Position numbers and translations under genes: made by a program. The notes beneath the pieces were generated by a model, which saw only the letters and a program-made list of their open reading frames with translations, searched no databases and was not told where the DNA came from. 48,736 nt of DNA from a virus. Location: positions 1 to 48,736 of the IMG/VR virus record IMGVR_UViG_3300025646_000066. One strand, written 5' to 3'. Shown here piece by piece: positions 26,653 through 34,445 of this stretch. The first letter of the stretch is position 1; the number at the start of each line of letters is the position of its first letter.

Positions 26653-28330
26653 CTACGTTAGGTTGTGGAATTATCGAACCAGATTGTCTATTTAATCCGT
26701 CAGACAATATTGGACTTATTAAAAGTGAAATATTCAAATACGGGTAATGGTGACCATTAACGAATGGGTAATCAATACCACTGTTATCGGATTCAAAAAC
26801 ACCAATATCCAAAATATTTCTCCATCTCCACGTATTCGTGAATTCAGAATATGTAGCGTAGTTAGGTACTAAAGTGTAGTTGTTATATTCTGTAATTGTT
26901 TCAGAAACTTTTTTAATTGGGTATCTGTGGTGTGGTTGATAATAATAACCCCCGTTTATTTCTTGACCACTACCATCATTCATTATGTTTTCACTGAAAG
27001 ATAATTTGTGGTAAATTTCCGACACTACCCTTTCTTTTAAATCGTATGGGTTATACTCTACGAAAGCTCCCAAAAATGTGTCACCACTTTGTGGTAATAC
27101 AAAAGGTGTTTGTAAGTTTGGTTCAAAATTTTGTTCATGGTAAGGATCATTACCTAAACCATCAGAAACAAAGTTCCAAGAATATCCAATACCCACAGTC
27201 AAGTTATCATTTTCACCTTTTCTTTTCCACAATCTTGGTTGGTTGGAAGATAAGACAGTTAAATAGACATCGGTCAATTCCCTACCTAGATTGTCAAAAT
27301 AATTAAGTACATCAATATCCCTGTTAAAATTCCATAGGTAAGATTTTATTTGTTCTTTAACAACGGAATGACCCTGACCTAAAGGTGGTGAAAATTCGTT
27401 AGGGAAAAACCTTTCCCTTTTTGAGTACACACCAAATTCAAATCCACACCTATCTAATGTATAATCTGAAGAGTTAGTTATTAACTCATGTTCGTGAATG
27501 TAATAATTAGACAATGACTCAATGTTTTGTGGGTCAATTTGTCTCCTGAAAACACCGACATCACCACCATTGTAAGTTAAATCACCACGTAATAAGACAG
27601 TAAATACATTTTTTTCCGTACCTAAAAACTCGTCACCCAAAGAATAAACTGTAGGACTATTAGAACCGTTAACTTCAGATATTAAACCCACACCACCAAA
27701 TGGTATAACATCATTCTGTAAAACAACGGTATCACCGACACTTAAACCATGATTAACTGGGCATGTAAATTTTAAACCATAAGCACCATTAATAGTGACG
27801 GGTGTCACATAAAAAGGTATCCCAGATCTAGAATTAAACGTGATACCCACATTGTTTATCTTGTCAGTGTAATAAGTTAAATTTAAATTTACACTACGTC
27901 TAACGTAAGAAATATAAATTAACCAATTATCTTTAAGACTATTCGGTTCATTAAAACCGTGTGGTGATGTTAGTTGTTCAGCACTAAAAAAATCAAAAAA
28001 ATTAATAGAAGGGAAACCAAAAGCTTGTGTCTCAGAAAACGGAGTTTCCTGACTATAGAATGTATTTTTACCCAACATAATTTGGTCTACCACATTTCCA
28101 GATATTGAATTATAAACTATAGGTGTGATTTTACCATAAAACCTATAAAGTGAACTTTCATTTTTTTCAAAAAAATATTGTTCCAATAAATTAACAACTG
28201 AATTTCTATCCCCTTGAATTAACTCACGTGATGTTTTTTCCAATAAGGTTGGTAACACATAATCCTTGTCTAAAGAACCTTTGTATTTTTGTGAACCACG
28301 TAATATTTTTATGTTTTCTTGATATCCCAT
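26639..28330 (-). CDS. Hypothetical baseplate structural protein
   Basis: The 563-residue protein begins MGYQENIKILRGSQKYKGSL and contains LLEKTSRELIQGDRNSVVNL in its helical N-terminal part. A beta-rich body follows, with FDFFSAEQLTSPHGFNEPNS and HHRYPIKKVSETITEYNNY. I cannot assign it to a named T4 protein. It starts 1 bp after the stop of the 1138-residue gene and its 3' end overlaps the next gene, so it is part of the baseplate transcription unit. No enzyme motif or membrane segment is visible. Confidence 0.6.
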   Translation of the reverse strand: MGYQENIKILRGSQKYKGSLDKDYVLPTLLEKTSRELIQGDRNSVVNLLEQYFFEKNESSLYRFYGKITPIVYNSISGNVVDQIMLGKNTFYSQETPFSETQAFGFPSINFFDFFSAEQLTSPHGFNEPNSLKDNWLIYISYVRRSVNLNLTYYTDKINNVGITFNSRSGIPFYVTPVTINGAYGLKFTCPVNHGLSVGDTVVLQNDVIPFGGVGLISEVNGSNSPTVYSLGDEFLGTEKNVFTVLLRGDLTYNGGDVGVFRRQIDPQNIESLSNYYIHEHELITNSSDYTLDRCGFEFGVYSKRERFFPNEFSPPLGQGHSVVKEQIKSYLWNFNRDIDVLNYFDNLGRELTDVYLTVLSSNQPRLWKRKGENDNLTVGIGYSWNFVSDGLGNDPYHEQNFEPNLQTPFVLPQSGDTFLGAFVEYNPYDLKERVVSEIYHKLSFSENIMNDGSGQEINGGYYYQPHHRYPIKKVSETITEYNNYTLVPNYATYSEFTNTWRWRNILDIGVFESDNSGIDYPFVNGHHYPYLNISLLISPILSDGLNRQSGSIIPQPNVDVCE

Positions 28331-28331
28331 A

Positions 28332-31300
28332 TTAGTCCTCTATTGGTACGTATTTGTTAACAAATATATCATAAGCTGTAGCACCTGGTATTAACCCAAA
28401 ATAGAAATGATAACCACTACCCAACAATTTCGCTGCACCATTAAAATCATTAGAGTTTAAAGGTGTACTACCACCATATTGTGACCACGTTGACGAATCT
28501 TGTAATTTTATACTAGCAATACCATTAGTTTGATCCACCCAGTCTGAATCTTGTTCGTTTGGTGATAACGCTCTCCATAAATATGTGGGTACAGTTTGTG
28601 AAGAATCGGTAAAAGATTGTGTGAAACAAAATCTTAGTCTTTGACCAGATAAAGTATCATCAATTACTTCATCATTTTGTAATATTCTAGGTTTAACAAA
28701 CACAAACTCACTTTGTTCACCACCAATGACAGATACCGATAATTCAGGCCAAGTATACGCGTCATTAGGTGGGGGTTGGTTAACACTGGAAGGTATGTCA
28801 CCCACTGAATACTGGCCAGATGGAAAAGTGAACCAACCAGTAGGAGCGTAATCCACACCCAACTCATCCAAATTAAATGTGTTATTTTCTAAAGACTCCA
28901 AGTCATCAGAACTCAAAGAATTATATTCAATGACACCCAATTCACTAAACTGGGACAGTAATCCCGCGATTGTACCGTTTATTCTTTTTTCATCTCTAGG
29001 GAAAATGGAACCGATATTGAAAAATAGACTGGATGATTGTGAGGTAAGTAATTCATTAACTGAATCGAACATAAATTCACCCGGTGGGTTAAATGTTGTT
29101 GGTGAAAGTTGGGAACTTATTGAACAACCTTCTCGGTATGACGTTAACGAACATATTTCATTAATATACCTACTTCTAGATCCTAATTCTATGATTGTTG
29201 TTGGGAATAGTATATCATCAATATTAGCACCATTAACAATATTTTCATTCGTGACTGACCCATCAGGATCACCAATAAAATCACCATTTAAATTTGTGGG
29301 GCAAGACCTATAGTAAAATCTATTACTGCCCCTATCAAAATGTAATATTTTAGCACAAAATTTAGCTCTAAATCCAGTTTCTGAATCTTCATCTGGTTTT
29401 ACTTTACCTTTAAATTGGAAGTGGTACAAGAACCCATTTACCCAATTATTAGAATATGAATAATTTACAACACCATCACATAAAGATCTTGCGATAACCT
29501 CACGTCTTCTCCATTGACCAATTTGTGTTATTAAGTCAGAAAAACCAAAAGTGTCTATCGTAGATATTTCATCAGCACCAAAAACACCAATTATTAAATT
29601 TAAAAACCCTATAACTAAATTAATGATAGTTTGTATGATACCACTTACTAACCCAGTGTATGGTAATATATAACAACCATTTTGTAAAACATCCTCATCC
29701 TCACCACAAGTACCATTTATCTGTGGACCACTATTGGGTGTGGAACACTCCAACAAATCATCATTACCGTCATCCTCATCCTCATCACAGTTACCAATTA
29801 ACGGTTGAGAATCTGACCCAGAACCAAAAACTAATGATGCCGGTTCAACATCTAAGTTATGTTGACATCTACATTTTTGACAATCTGGATATTTGGTTAC
29901 TCGTAATTTTAAACACCCAAATATTTGACAACATGATGGGAAAATCGCATCAAGTCCTTGATCTAATATTGTACCAAATAAACCATCATCAAAATCACAA
30001 AAATCTAAATAATCACCAAATATGGGTATTGAATCGAATAAATTTTCAAAAATCGTACCGAGACCTAAAGGTAGTTCGGTTAACGCGTTAAATGGTATTG
30101 ACGGTATACACGCGATTATTAATAACAAATTTACTATAGCTAACAAAAATTGAAGTATGGGACATATTGTACCTATAAAAATCGCGAAAGTCGTGTACAA
30201 TATTTGTTCTAATCTAACAACAGTTTGTGTTAAAATAACTCTGAAAGAAGTATTCCGAACACCGTCATTAATAGGGAATGGTGTTCTGTCACAACTTTCT
30301 TCATCTGGTGGGAATATTTCTTTTATACCTATAAATGAATCCCTATTTCTGTTTTTCCAAAAATCTATAAATTGTGATACAGTATAAACTTTACCAAATT
30401 GGAACTCATAAAAATAATCTTGGGTAGTTAAAATTAACCCAGTATCTCTCGCTTGTTGTGGATAATCAAAATAATCCACAGAAAACGCGTAAGATGATGT
30501 CTTTTCAATTCCATTGTATTGGGAACCTGGTGGGTCATTTGGTGAACTTTGTCCACTGCCACCATTATTATTATATTCACGGATGTTTGGTACTAAATAT
30601 GACGCTCTATACCTCAATCTGGACTGTCCTTGACTTTCCAAAGGTGAAAATCTAAATCTATATTTACCTTTGGTTGGTACACCAATCGTTGGATCTTGGG
30701 AGATTTCTTGTTCACCAAATTCATTTGTAACCAAAAAATCGATATTCATCGGAACATTAATAAGGAACGCACCATTTTCATCTATTGTGAAACCACCATC
30801 AACGTCAAATCTTTCAAGTACTGGTACGGTTTGACCATTTTCCTCTCTAAAAAATGGTGTGAATCTAATTGATTCAATGGTTCCTTGTGTAGGTATAACA
30901 TTACATAAGTTACCTTGTCTTTTACGTGGTCTACAATTTTTATTGACAGATTCTTTTTCAATGTCAGTACCTATAGATCCCATGAAAACAGACGTAGGTC
31001 TTATTTCAACACCAACCTCTCTAAGGTCAAAATCGACTCTAGTGATTGAAGCTCCACAACCAGCGTTTTCGTCACCCCAAAATGGATAAATTTCAATTTG
31101 TTTTTGAATTTGTATTATTTGTGGTAATGACTGTAACTCACTACTTGATTTGAACTTAGCTCCATCAAATTTAGAATCGGGAAATCCTTGAATTTTGAAA
31201 TCTTCGGGTACCATAGAAAAACAACCCATATCGGAAAGGTCTATGTTCATGACTACCCTTTGTGAACCCAAAGGTACACCGTAAATCATGAAGTCACCAC

Positions 31301-31748
31301 TATCATTAGTCTTAACTGTTAGTTTATAATATTTTTGATAAACATAACTAACTTCCTGATTTAATAATACATCACTTAGTTTGGGAAAACTTCCAGTTGG
31401 TACGTGTCCAGTATAACTAGGGTCTTGGGGTAATAAATTATATCTAAAACCATCTTCGCTCACCACCGATGGTGAAGTAAATGGGTATAGTGTCCTAATT
31501 ATTTCATTTTGTGAGTCATTCTCGTCTAACGGAATAAAAATTGATACTTTAGCGTTTGGTAAACCAAAACCTGAATTAGCTACCACCCTACCAACTAAAA
31601 CACCAAAATCAGCACAATCTCTTCGATACACATCAGTTTGATGCATATTCAAACTTAATATCTCCAACATGTCAAAATCTTGTTCGAGATTAATTGTAAC
31701 TACTTGGTCTTGACCTATTTTGGTTCTTACCCTTATATTTTTAGGCAT
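28332..31748 (-). CDS. Large baseplate-region protein with carboxypeptidase-regulatory-like domain and two hydrophobic helices
   Basis: The 1138-residue protein has an N-terminal Ig-like fold of the carboxypeptidase regulatory type (DFGVLVGRVVANSGFGLPNA, then KLTVKTNDSGDFMIYGVPLG). Unusually for a virion protein it also has two strongly hydrophobic stretches: about residues 515-555 (TTFAIFIGTICPILQFLLAI, then VNLLLIIACIP) and about 690-722 (LVSGIIQTIINLVIGFLNLI). Between them is a Cys-rich and acidic linker (CCQIFGCLK, CQKCRCQ, DEDEDDGNDD). It follows gp6 after a hairpin and a 73-bp gap. Hydrophobic helices in a tail protein may be buried in the tail or inserted into the host membrane during injection; this is inference. 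Confidence 0.68.
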   Translation of the reverse strand: MPKNIRVRTKIGQDQVVTINLEQDFDMLEILSLNMHQTDVYRRDCADFGVLVGRVVANSGFGLPNAKVSIFIPLDENDSQNEIIRTLYPFTSPSVVSEDGFRYNLLPQDPSYTGHVPTGSFPKLSDVLLNQEVSYVYQKYYKLTVKTNDSGDFMIYGVPLGSQRVVMNIDLSDMGCFSMVPEDFKIQGFPDSKFDGAKFKSSSELQSLPQIIQIQKQIEIYPFWGDENAGCGASITRVDFDLREVGVEIRPTSVFMGSIGTDIEKESVNKNCRPRKRQGNLCNVIPTQGTIESIRFTPFFREENGQTVPVLERFDVDGGFTIDENGAFLINVPMNIDFLVTNEFGEQEISQDPTIGVPTKGKYRFRFSPLESQGQSRLRYRASYLVPNIREYNNNGGSGQSSPNDPPGSQYNGIEKTSSYAFSVDYFDYPQQARDTGLILTTQDYFYEFQFGKVYTVSQFIDFWKNRNRDSFIGIKEIFPPDEESCDRTPFPINDGVRNTSFRVILTQTVVRLEQILYTTFAIFIGTICPILQFLLAIVNLLLIIACIPSIPFNALTELPLGLGTIFENLFDSIPIFGDYLDFCDFDDGLFGTILDQGLDAIFPSCCQIFGCLKLRVTKYPDCQKCRCQHNLDVEPASLVFGSGSDSQPLIGNCDEDEDDGNDDLLECSTPNSGPQINGTCGEDEDVLQNGCYILPYTGLVSGIIQTIINLVIGFLNLIIGVFGADEISTIDTFGFSDLITQIGQWRRREVIARSLCDGVVNYSYSNNWVNGFLYHFQFKGKVKPDEDSETGFRAKFCAKILHFDRGSNRFYYRSCPTNLNGDFIGDPDGSVTNENIVNGANIDDILFPTTIIELGSRSRYINEICSLTSYREGCSISSQLSPTTFNPPGEFMFDSVNELLTSQSSSLFFNIGSIFPRDEKRINGTIAGLLSQFSELGVIEYNSLSSDDLESLENNTFNLDELGVDYAPTGWFTFPSGQYSVGDIPSSVNQPPPNDAYTWPELSVSVIGGEQSEFVFVKPRILQNDEVIDDTLSGQRLRFCFTQSFTDSSQTVPTYLWRALSPNEQDSDWVDQTNGIASIKLQDSSTWSQYGGSTPLNSNDFNGAAKLLGSGYHFYFGLIPGATAYDIFVNKYVPIED

Positions 31749-31763
31749 TCTTTACTTTAACAA

Positions 31764-31771
31764 ATAAATAT
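31764..31771 (-). promoter_or_regulatory. ATATTTAT leader element upstream of the 1138-residue gene
   Basis: On the - strand ATATTTAT ends 15 nt before the ATG at 31748, the same spacing as for the + strand gene at 621. The gap follows a hairpin, so this could be the start of a new transcription unit. Confidence 0.45.
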
Positions 31772-31780
31772 TTATTCTAA

Positions 31781-31788
31781 CAAAACTA
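31781..31788 (-). promoter_or_regulatory. Possible Bacteroidota-type -7 promoter element
   Basis: On the - strand TAGTTTTG fits TAnnTTTG, 33 nt or so upstream of the ATG at 31748, the same distance as the TAAATTTG before gene 621. No clear -33 TTG box is seen. Confidence 0.3.
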
Positions 31789-31800
31789 AAAATAGTTTTT

Positions 31801-31821
31801 TAAGGTTTTATGTAAACCTTA
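31801..31821 (-). terminator. Hairpin directly after the gp6-like gene
   Basis: An 8-bp perfect stem (TAAGGTTT with AAACCTTA) and 5-base loop lie immediately downstream of the gp6-like stop. The stem is not followed by a T-tract on the - strand, so it may be a weak or factor-assisted terminator, or an RNA-processing or stabilising hairpin. Confidence 0.4.
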
Positions 31822-33675
31822 TTAAGAATAAACAGCTTTGTTAATTTGTTTGACCCTAACCCTAATATCTTTAGATGGGAATCTAACTTGTGGTATTTCG
31901 TCTGGTTGGAATATTAAACAACCGTCAATTAATTGAATTTGATTGTCATCTGAATTCACAACATAAGGTTGTTGTGTTGGTGAATTAGAATATTGACCAC
32001 CGACTTTATTAAAAATCCTGATATCAACTACGTTTGTCACACCGGGTAATGAAATAATCATAGAAACCAATTCACTAACATTAACTGTTTGGCCCATTTC
32101 AACCCCGTCTGAATTAAAAAAATTCTTTATAGTTTCAATTACATTAGTAACAACTTGACCTTGGTTTGACGATTGTTGTATTATCACGTCACAGTCTACA
32201 GCTAAATCAATAACTTTACCGTTACCCACCTCAATATAGTCGTTAATCATTCTATAATTCGATAGATATTCCGCGATGTTATTCTTCAATGTAGAAGACA
32301 CATTAGATGTTAATTCACCAGTAGGTGTATACGACAATACATTGATTTTGACTTTGTTTTCAACTTCTATCACACCTACTTTAGCGGCAGCACCGAATTG
32401 GGACGGCATCAACCTAACCTTGTTAACGTAATCATTTATGGTTACAGATCTATTTTGTGATGAAAAGTTAAACGATATGTAGTTTCTAATTTCCTCCACC
32501 GACATTAAGTCATCACCACCAATAGCTGCTGTAACATTGTTAACCCTTAAACTATTTCTAACCTGTGTATTAACATTAGACACTGGACCTGACACAACAA
32601 AATCTACTAGACCTATCGATTTTATAGCTCCAGCACCAACGTTAGATGATTTACCTCCACCTACACGATATTGGATGAACAACGTAGTATTTGGTCTAAC
32701 AGCGTTACCTAAAGAAACATTATTTAAATATTTAGACGGATTAATCTGGGTTCCGAATTTACTGAATGTTTCTAATAAATTTTGTGACGTATTATTCCCA
32801 CCACCAAAAGTTAAGAAGAAAAAACCTTCGGGTGTAAACTCACTAATAAATCTCTTATTAGCTAAAACATATTTACCTGGTTTAACACCTGGTTGGTCGG
32901 TGGGTGCCGCGGGGTCTATTGTGAATACCTCTTGTTGTGCTAACGCGTCCACTTCAAAATACCTATTAGATGATGTCGATAAAAACTCTAAACTGGATGG
33001 TAAAGTATTATAACCCAAACCAGATTTTTCAATTACAGATGTTACACCTAAAACATTTCTATCTGGTAAGAATAATTTAAAGAACGGTCGACTATCAACA
33101 TCCGTAATTTCTTTTTTAAAAACCTTTGTAACACCATTAATTACAACTTCACGTTTAGTTATGGTATAATTAACCAAAATACCGTTAGAATCAAAATTAG
33201 GTATCTTAGTTCGATTTTGAACACCATCAACAGAGTATGGTGAAGAAAAATCACAGTCGTTAGCTAACTCAAATACTTGACCATTACCTCTGACTTGAGA
33301 TCCTCTACGTAAAAAACCTAAATAACGATCATCTTCTTTATCACCGAACGCTGGAACAGTGATTGAAAAATCACAAAGTGTTATTGATGGTCTATTACCA
33401 GGTATCTTTAACCCATAAGTTCTAGCGATATTATAAAGTGAAGACCTTTCTTTAGCGAATAATAACACCGTTTCCTGTAAAGACCTGTCTATTTGGTAAT
33501 TTAAGTTATCGGTTATCGCCGCATTTAAATCCAAAAATACAGAATAAATAGACCCATCGTTTGAGTTTCTAATTAAATCTGGATAGTAGATTTGTGTTAA
33601 CCTTAATAATTCATTTCTAACACCTAAATAATCCCTTTCAGTGTATGATATTTTTTTACCTGATTCGTTTTCCAT
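31822..33675 (-). CDS. gp6: Baseplate wedge protein, T4 gp6 / BaseplateJ-like
   Basis: The 617-residue protein has the features of the gp6/BaseplateJ family. An N-terminal segment (LNYQIDRSLQETVLLFAKER, then YNIARTYGLKIPGNRPS) is followed by a beta-rich core, and the C-terminal half has MSVEEIRNYISFNFSSQNRS, NDYVNKV, and a late QTVNVSELVSMIISLPGVTN region. This last stretch is the typical BaseplateJ C-terminal pattern. In T4, gp6 forms the ring that holds the baseplate wedges together. It is read one base after the gp25-like gene, the same order as in many contractile-tail systems, which supports the call. Confidence 0.88.
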   Translation of the reverse strand: MENESGKKISYTERDYLGVRNELLRLTQIYYPDLIRNSNDGSIYSVFLDLNAAITDNLNYQIDRSLQETVLLFAKERSSLYNIARTYGLKIPGNRPSITLCDFSITVPAFGDKEDDRYLGFLRRGSQVRGNGQVFELANDCDFSSPYSVDGVQNRTKIPNFDSNGILVNYTITKREVVINGVTKVFKKEITDVDSRPFFKLFLPDRNVLGVTSVIEKSGLGYNTLPSSLEFLSTSSNRYFEVDALAQQEVFTIDPAAPTDQPGVKPGKYVLANKRFISEFTPEGFFFLTFGGGNNTSQNLLETFSKFGTQINPSKYLNNVSLGNAVRPNTTLFIQYRVGGGKSSNVGAGAIKSIGLVDFVVSGPVSNVNTQVRNSLRVNNVTAAIGGDDLMSVEEIRNYISFNFSSQNRSVTINDYVNKVRLMPSQFGAAAKVGVIEVENKVKINVLSYTPTGELTSNVSSTLKNNIAEYLSNYRMINDYIEVGNGKVIDLAVDCDVIIQQSSNQGQVVTNVIETIKNFFNSDGVEMGQTVNVSELVSMIISLPGVTNVVDIRIFNKVGGQYSNSPTQQPYVVNSDDNQIQLIDGCLIFQPDEIPQVRFPSKDIRVRVKQINKAVYS

Positions 33676-33676
33676 A

Positions 33677-34144
33677 TTATAAATTGATTACTATAAATTC
33701 ACGGCTACCAAATACATCATCTTTTAAACTATAATCTATAAATATTTTCACAGTATAATCTTCAGTACCATCACCAGCGACCCTATATATTCTATCATCC
33801 AAATCCGAATCCACAACTGTACCCTCTGTCGTGTCAGTCACGTCTTCTAGTCTTTCGATTCTAATTTCATTAACATTGATATTAGGTAAATATTCGGATA
33901 TAGCGGTTCTAATTTCAGAATCCATGGATTTAAACGTCGCAGAATCTAATGGTTCGAACAAATAATCGTACAATTTTGTACCAAAGTCTGGAAGAAAGTA
34001 ACGACTTCCTTTTCTGGTTAATAACAGATGTATTAAATTAGCTTTTGTTTCTTCTTGTGGTGTTGTAGTAGTTTTGAGAAAATAACCGTCTGTCGTGTCT
34101 TGAAACGGGAAACTTATCCCATACCTGAATTTAGCTATTTGCAT
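33677..34144 (-). CDS. gp25: Baseplate wedge protein, gp25 / GpW family
   Basis: The 155-residue protein carries the family signature at residues about 36-66: NLIHLLLTRKGSRYFLPDFG then TKLYDYLFEP. This is the lysozyme-like gp25 fold that initiates sheath assembly at the baseplate of contractile tails and related injection systems. It has the usual size for the family. It lies 4 bp after the 73-residue gene and one base before the gp6-like gene, with no Shine-Dalgarno sequence. This gene and gp6 together establish that the phage has a contractile tail. Confidence 0.92.
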   Translation of the reverse strand: MQIAKFRYGISFPFQDTTDGYFLKTTTTPQEETKANLIHLLLTRKGSRYFLPDFGTKLYDYLFEPLDSATFKSMDSEIRTAISEYLPNINVNEIRIERLEDVTDTTEGTVVDSDLDDRIYRVAGDGTEDYTVKIFIDYSLKDDVFGSREFIVINL

Positions 34145-34148
34145 AATA

Positions 34149-34370
34149 TTACCTTCTAAACCCTTTAACTTCTTTTCTTGTTGACATGTATTCCATAGTG
34201 TCCAAGAAATTTAATCTGTCTTGTACTTTAGTTAAAACTAATTCTAAAACTTCTTTATCGAATTCTGAATCGACCCATTTTAAAAAATCTGAAGATGTAA
34301 AATTAGGTTTATAATTATATAGTTCATCTTCACCATATTCCCTTAGAATTTTTTTTATGTATTTTTCCAT
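34149..34370 (-). CDS. Small hypothetical protein at the head of the baseplate unit
   Basis: The 73-residue, highly charged and probably helical protein starts MEKYIKKILREYGEDELYNY and ends RKEVKGFRR. Its MEKYIKKILRE opening resembles that of the small + strand gene at 62 (MKSLIKKILKEE), a common N-terminal style in phage small proteins. I do not recognise a domain. It is the first gene after the palindrome that ends the nrd genes and is 4 bp from gp25. It may be a structural or assembly factor; this cannot be decided from the sequence. Confidence 0.65.
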   Translation of the reverse strand: MEKYIKKILREYGEDELYNYKPNFTSSDFLKWVDSEFDKEVLELVLTKVQDRLNFLDTMEYMSTRKEVKGFRR

Positions 34371-34396
34371 ACTAGTTTAAATGATAGTTGTTTAAT

Positions 34397-34404
34397 ATAA
34401 ATAT
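34397..34404 (-). promoter_or_regulatory. ATATTTAT element within an inverted repeat, upstream of the baseplate unit
   Basis: On the - strand ATATTTAT ends 26 nt before the ATG at 34370. It sits inside a 9+9-bp inverted repeat (34390-34409, GTTTAATAT / ATATTAAAC with AA centre) that abuts the palindromic terminator-like hairpin, so the gap looks like a terminator-promoter junction. Confidence 0.4.
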
Positions 34405-34431
34405 TAAACCCATCGAATTCGATGGGTTTAA
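34404..34431 (-). terminator. 28-bp perfect palindrome after nrdA
   Basis: TTAAACCCATCGAA and its exact complement form a perfect 28-bp palindrome centred on an EcoRI-type GAATTC. It lies 15 bp downstream of the nrdA stop. On the - strand it is followed by TATTTATATT, a poor T-tract. On the + strand it is followed by ACACTTTATTTTTTTT. It is probably a terminator that separates the nrd genes from the baseplate genes, though a protein-binding site is possible. Confidence 0.6.
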
Positions 34432-34445
34432 ACACTTTATTTTTT

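Noticed and set aside
28879-30091. Two + strand frames of about 143-144 codons (28879-29313 and 29660-30091)
   Set aside because: Both are antisense to the 1138-residue gene, and one is a His/Asn-rich translation of the complement of acidic codons.
32537-33013. A 158-codon + strand frame
   Set aside because: It is antisense to the clearly identified gp6-like gene.
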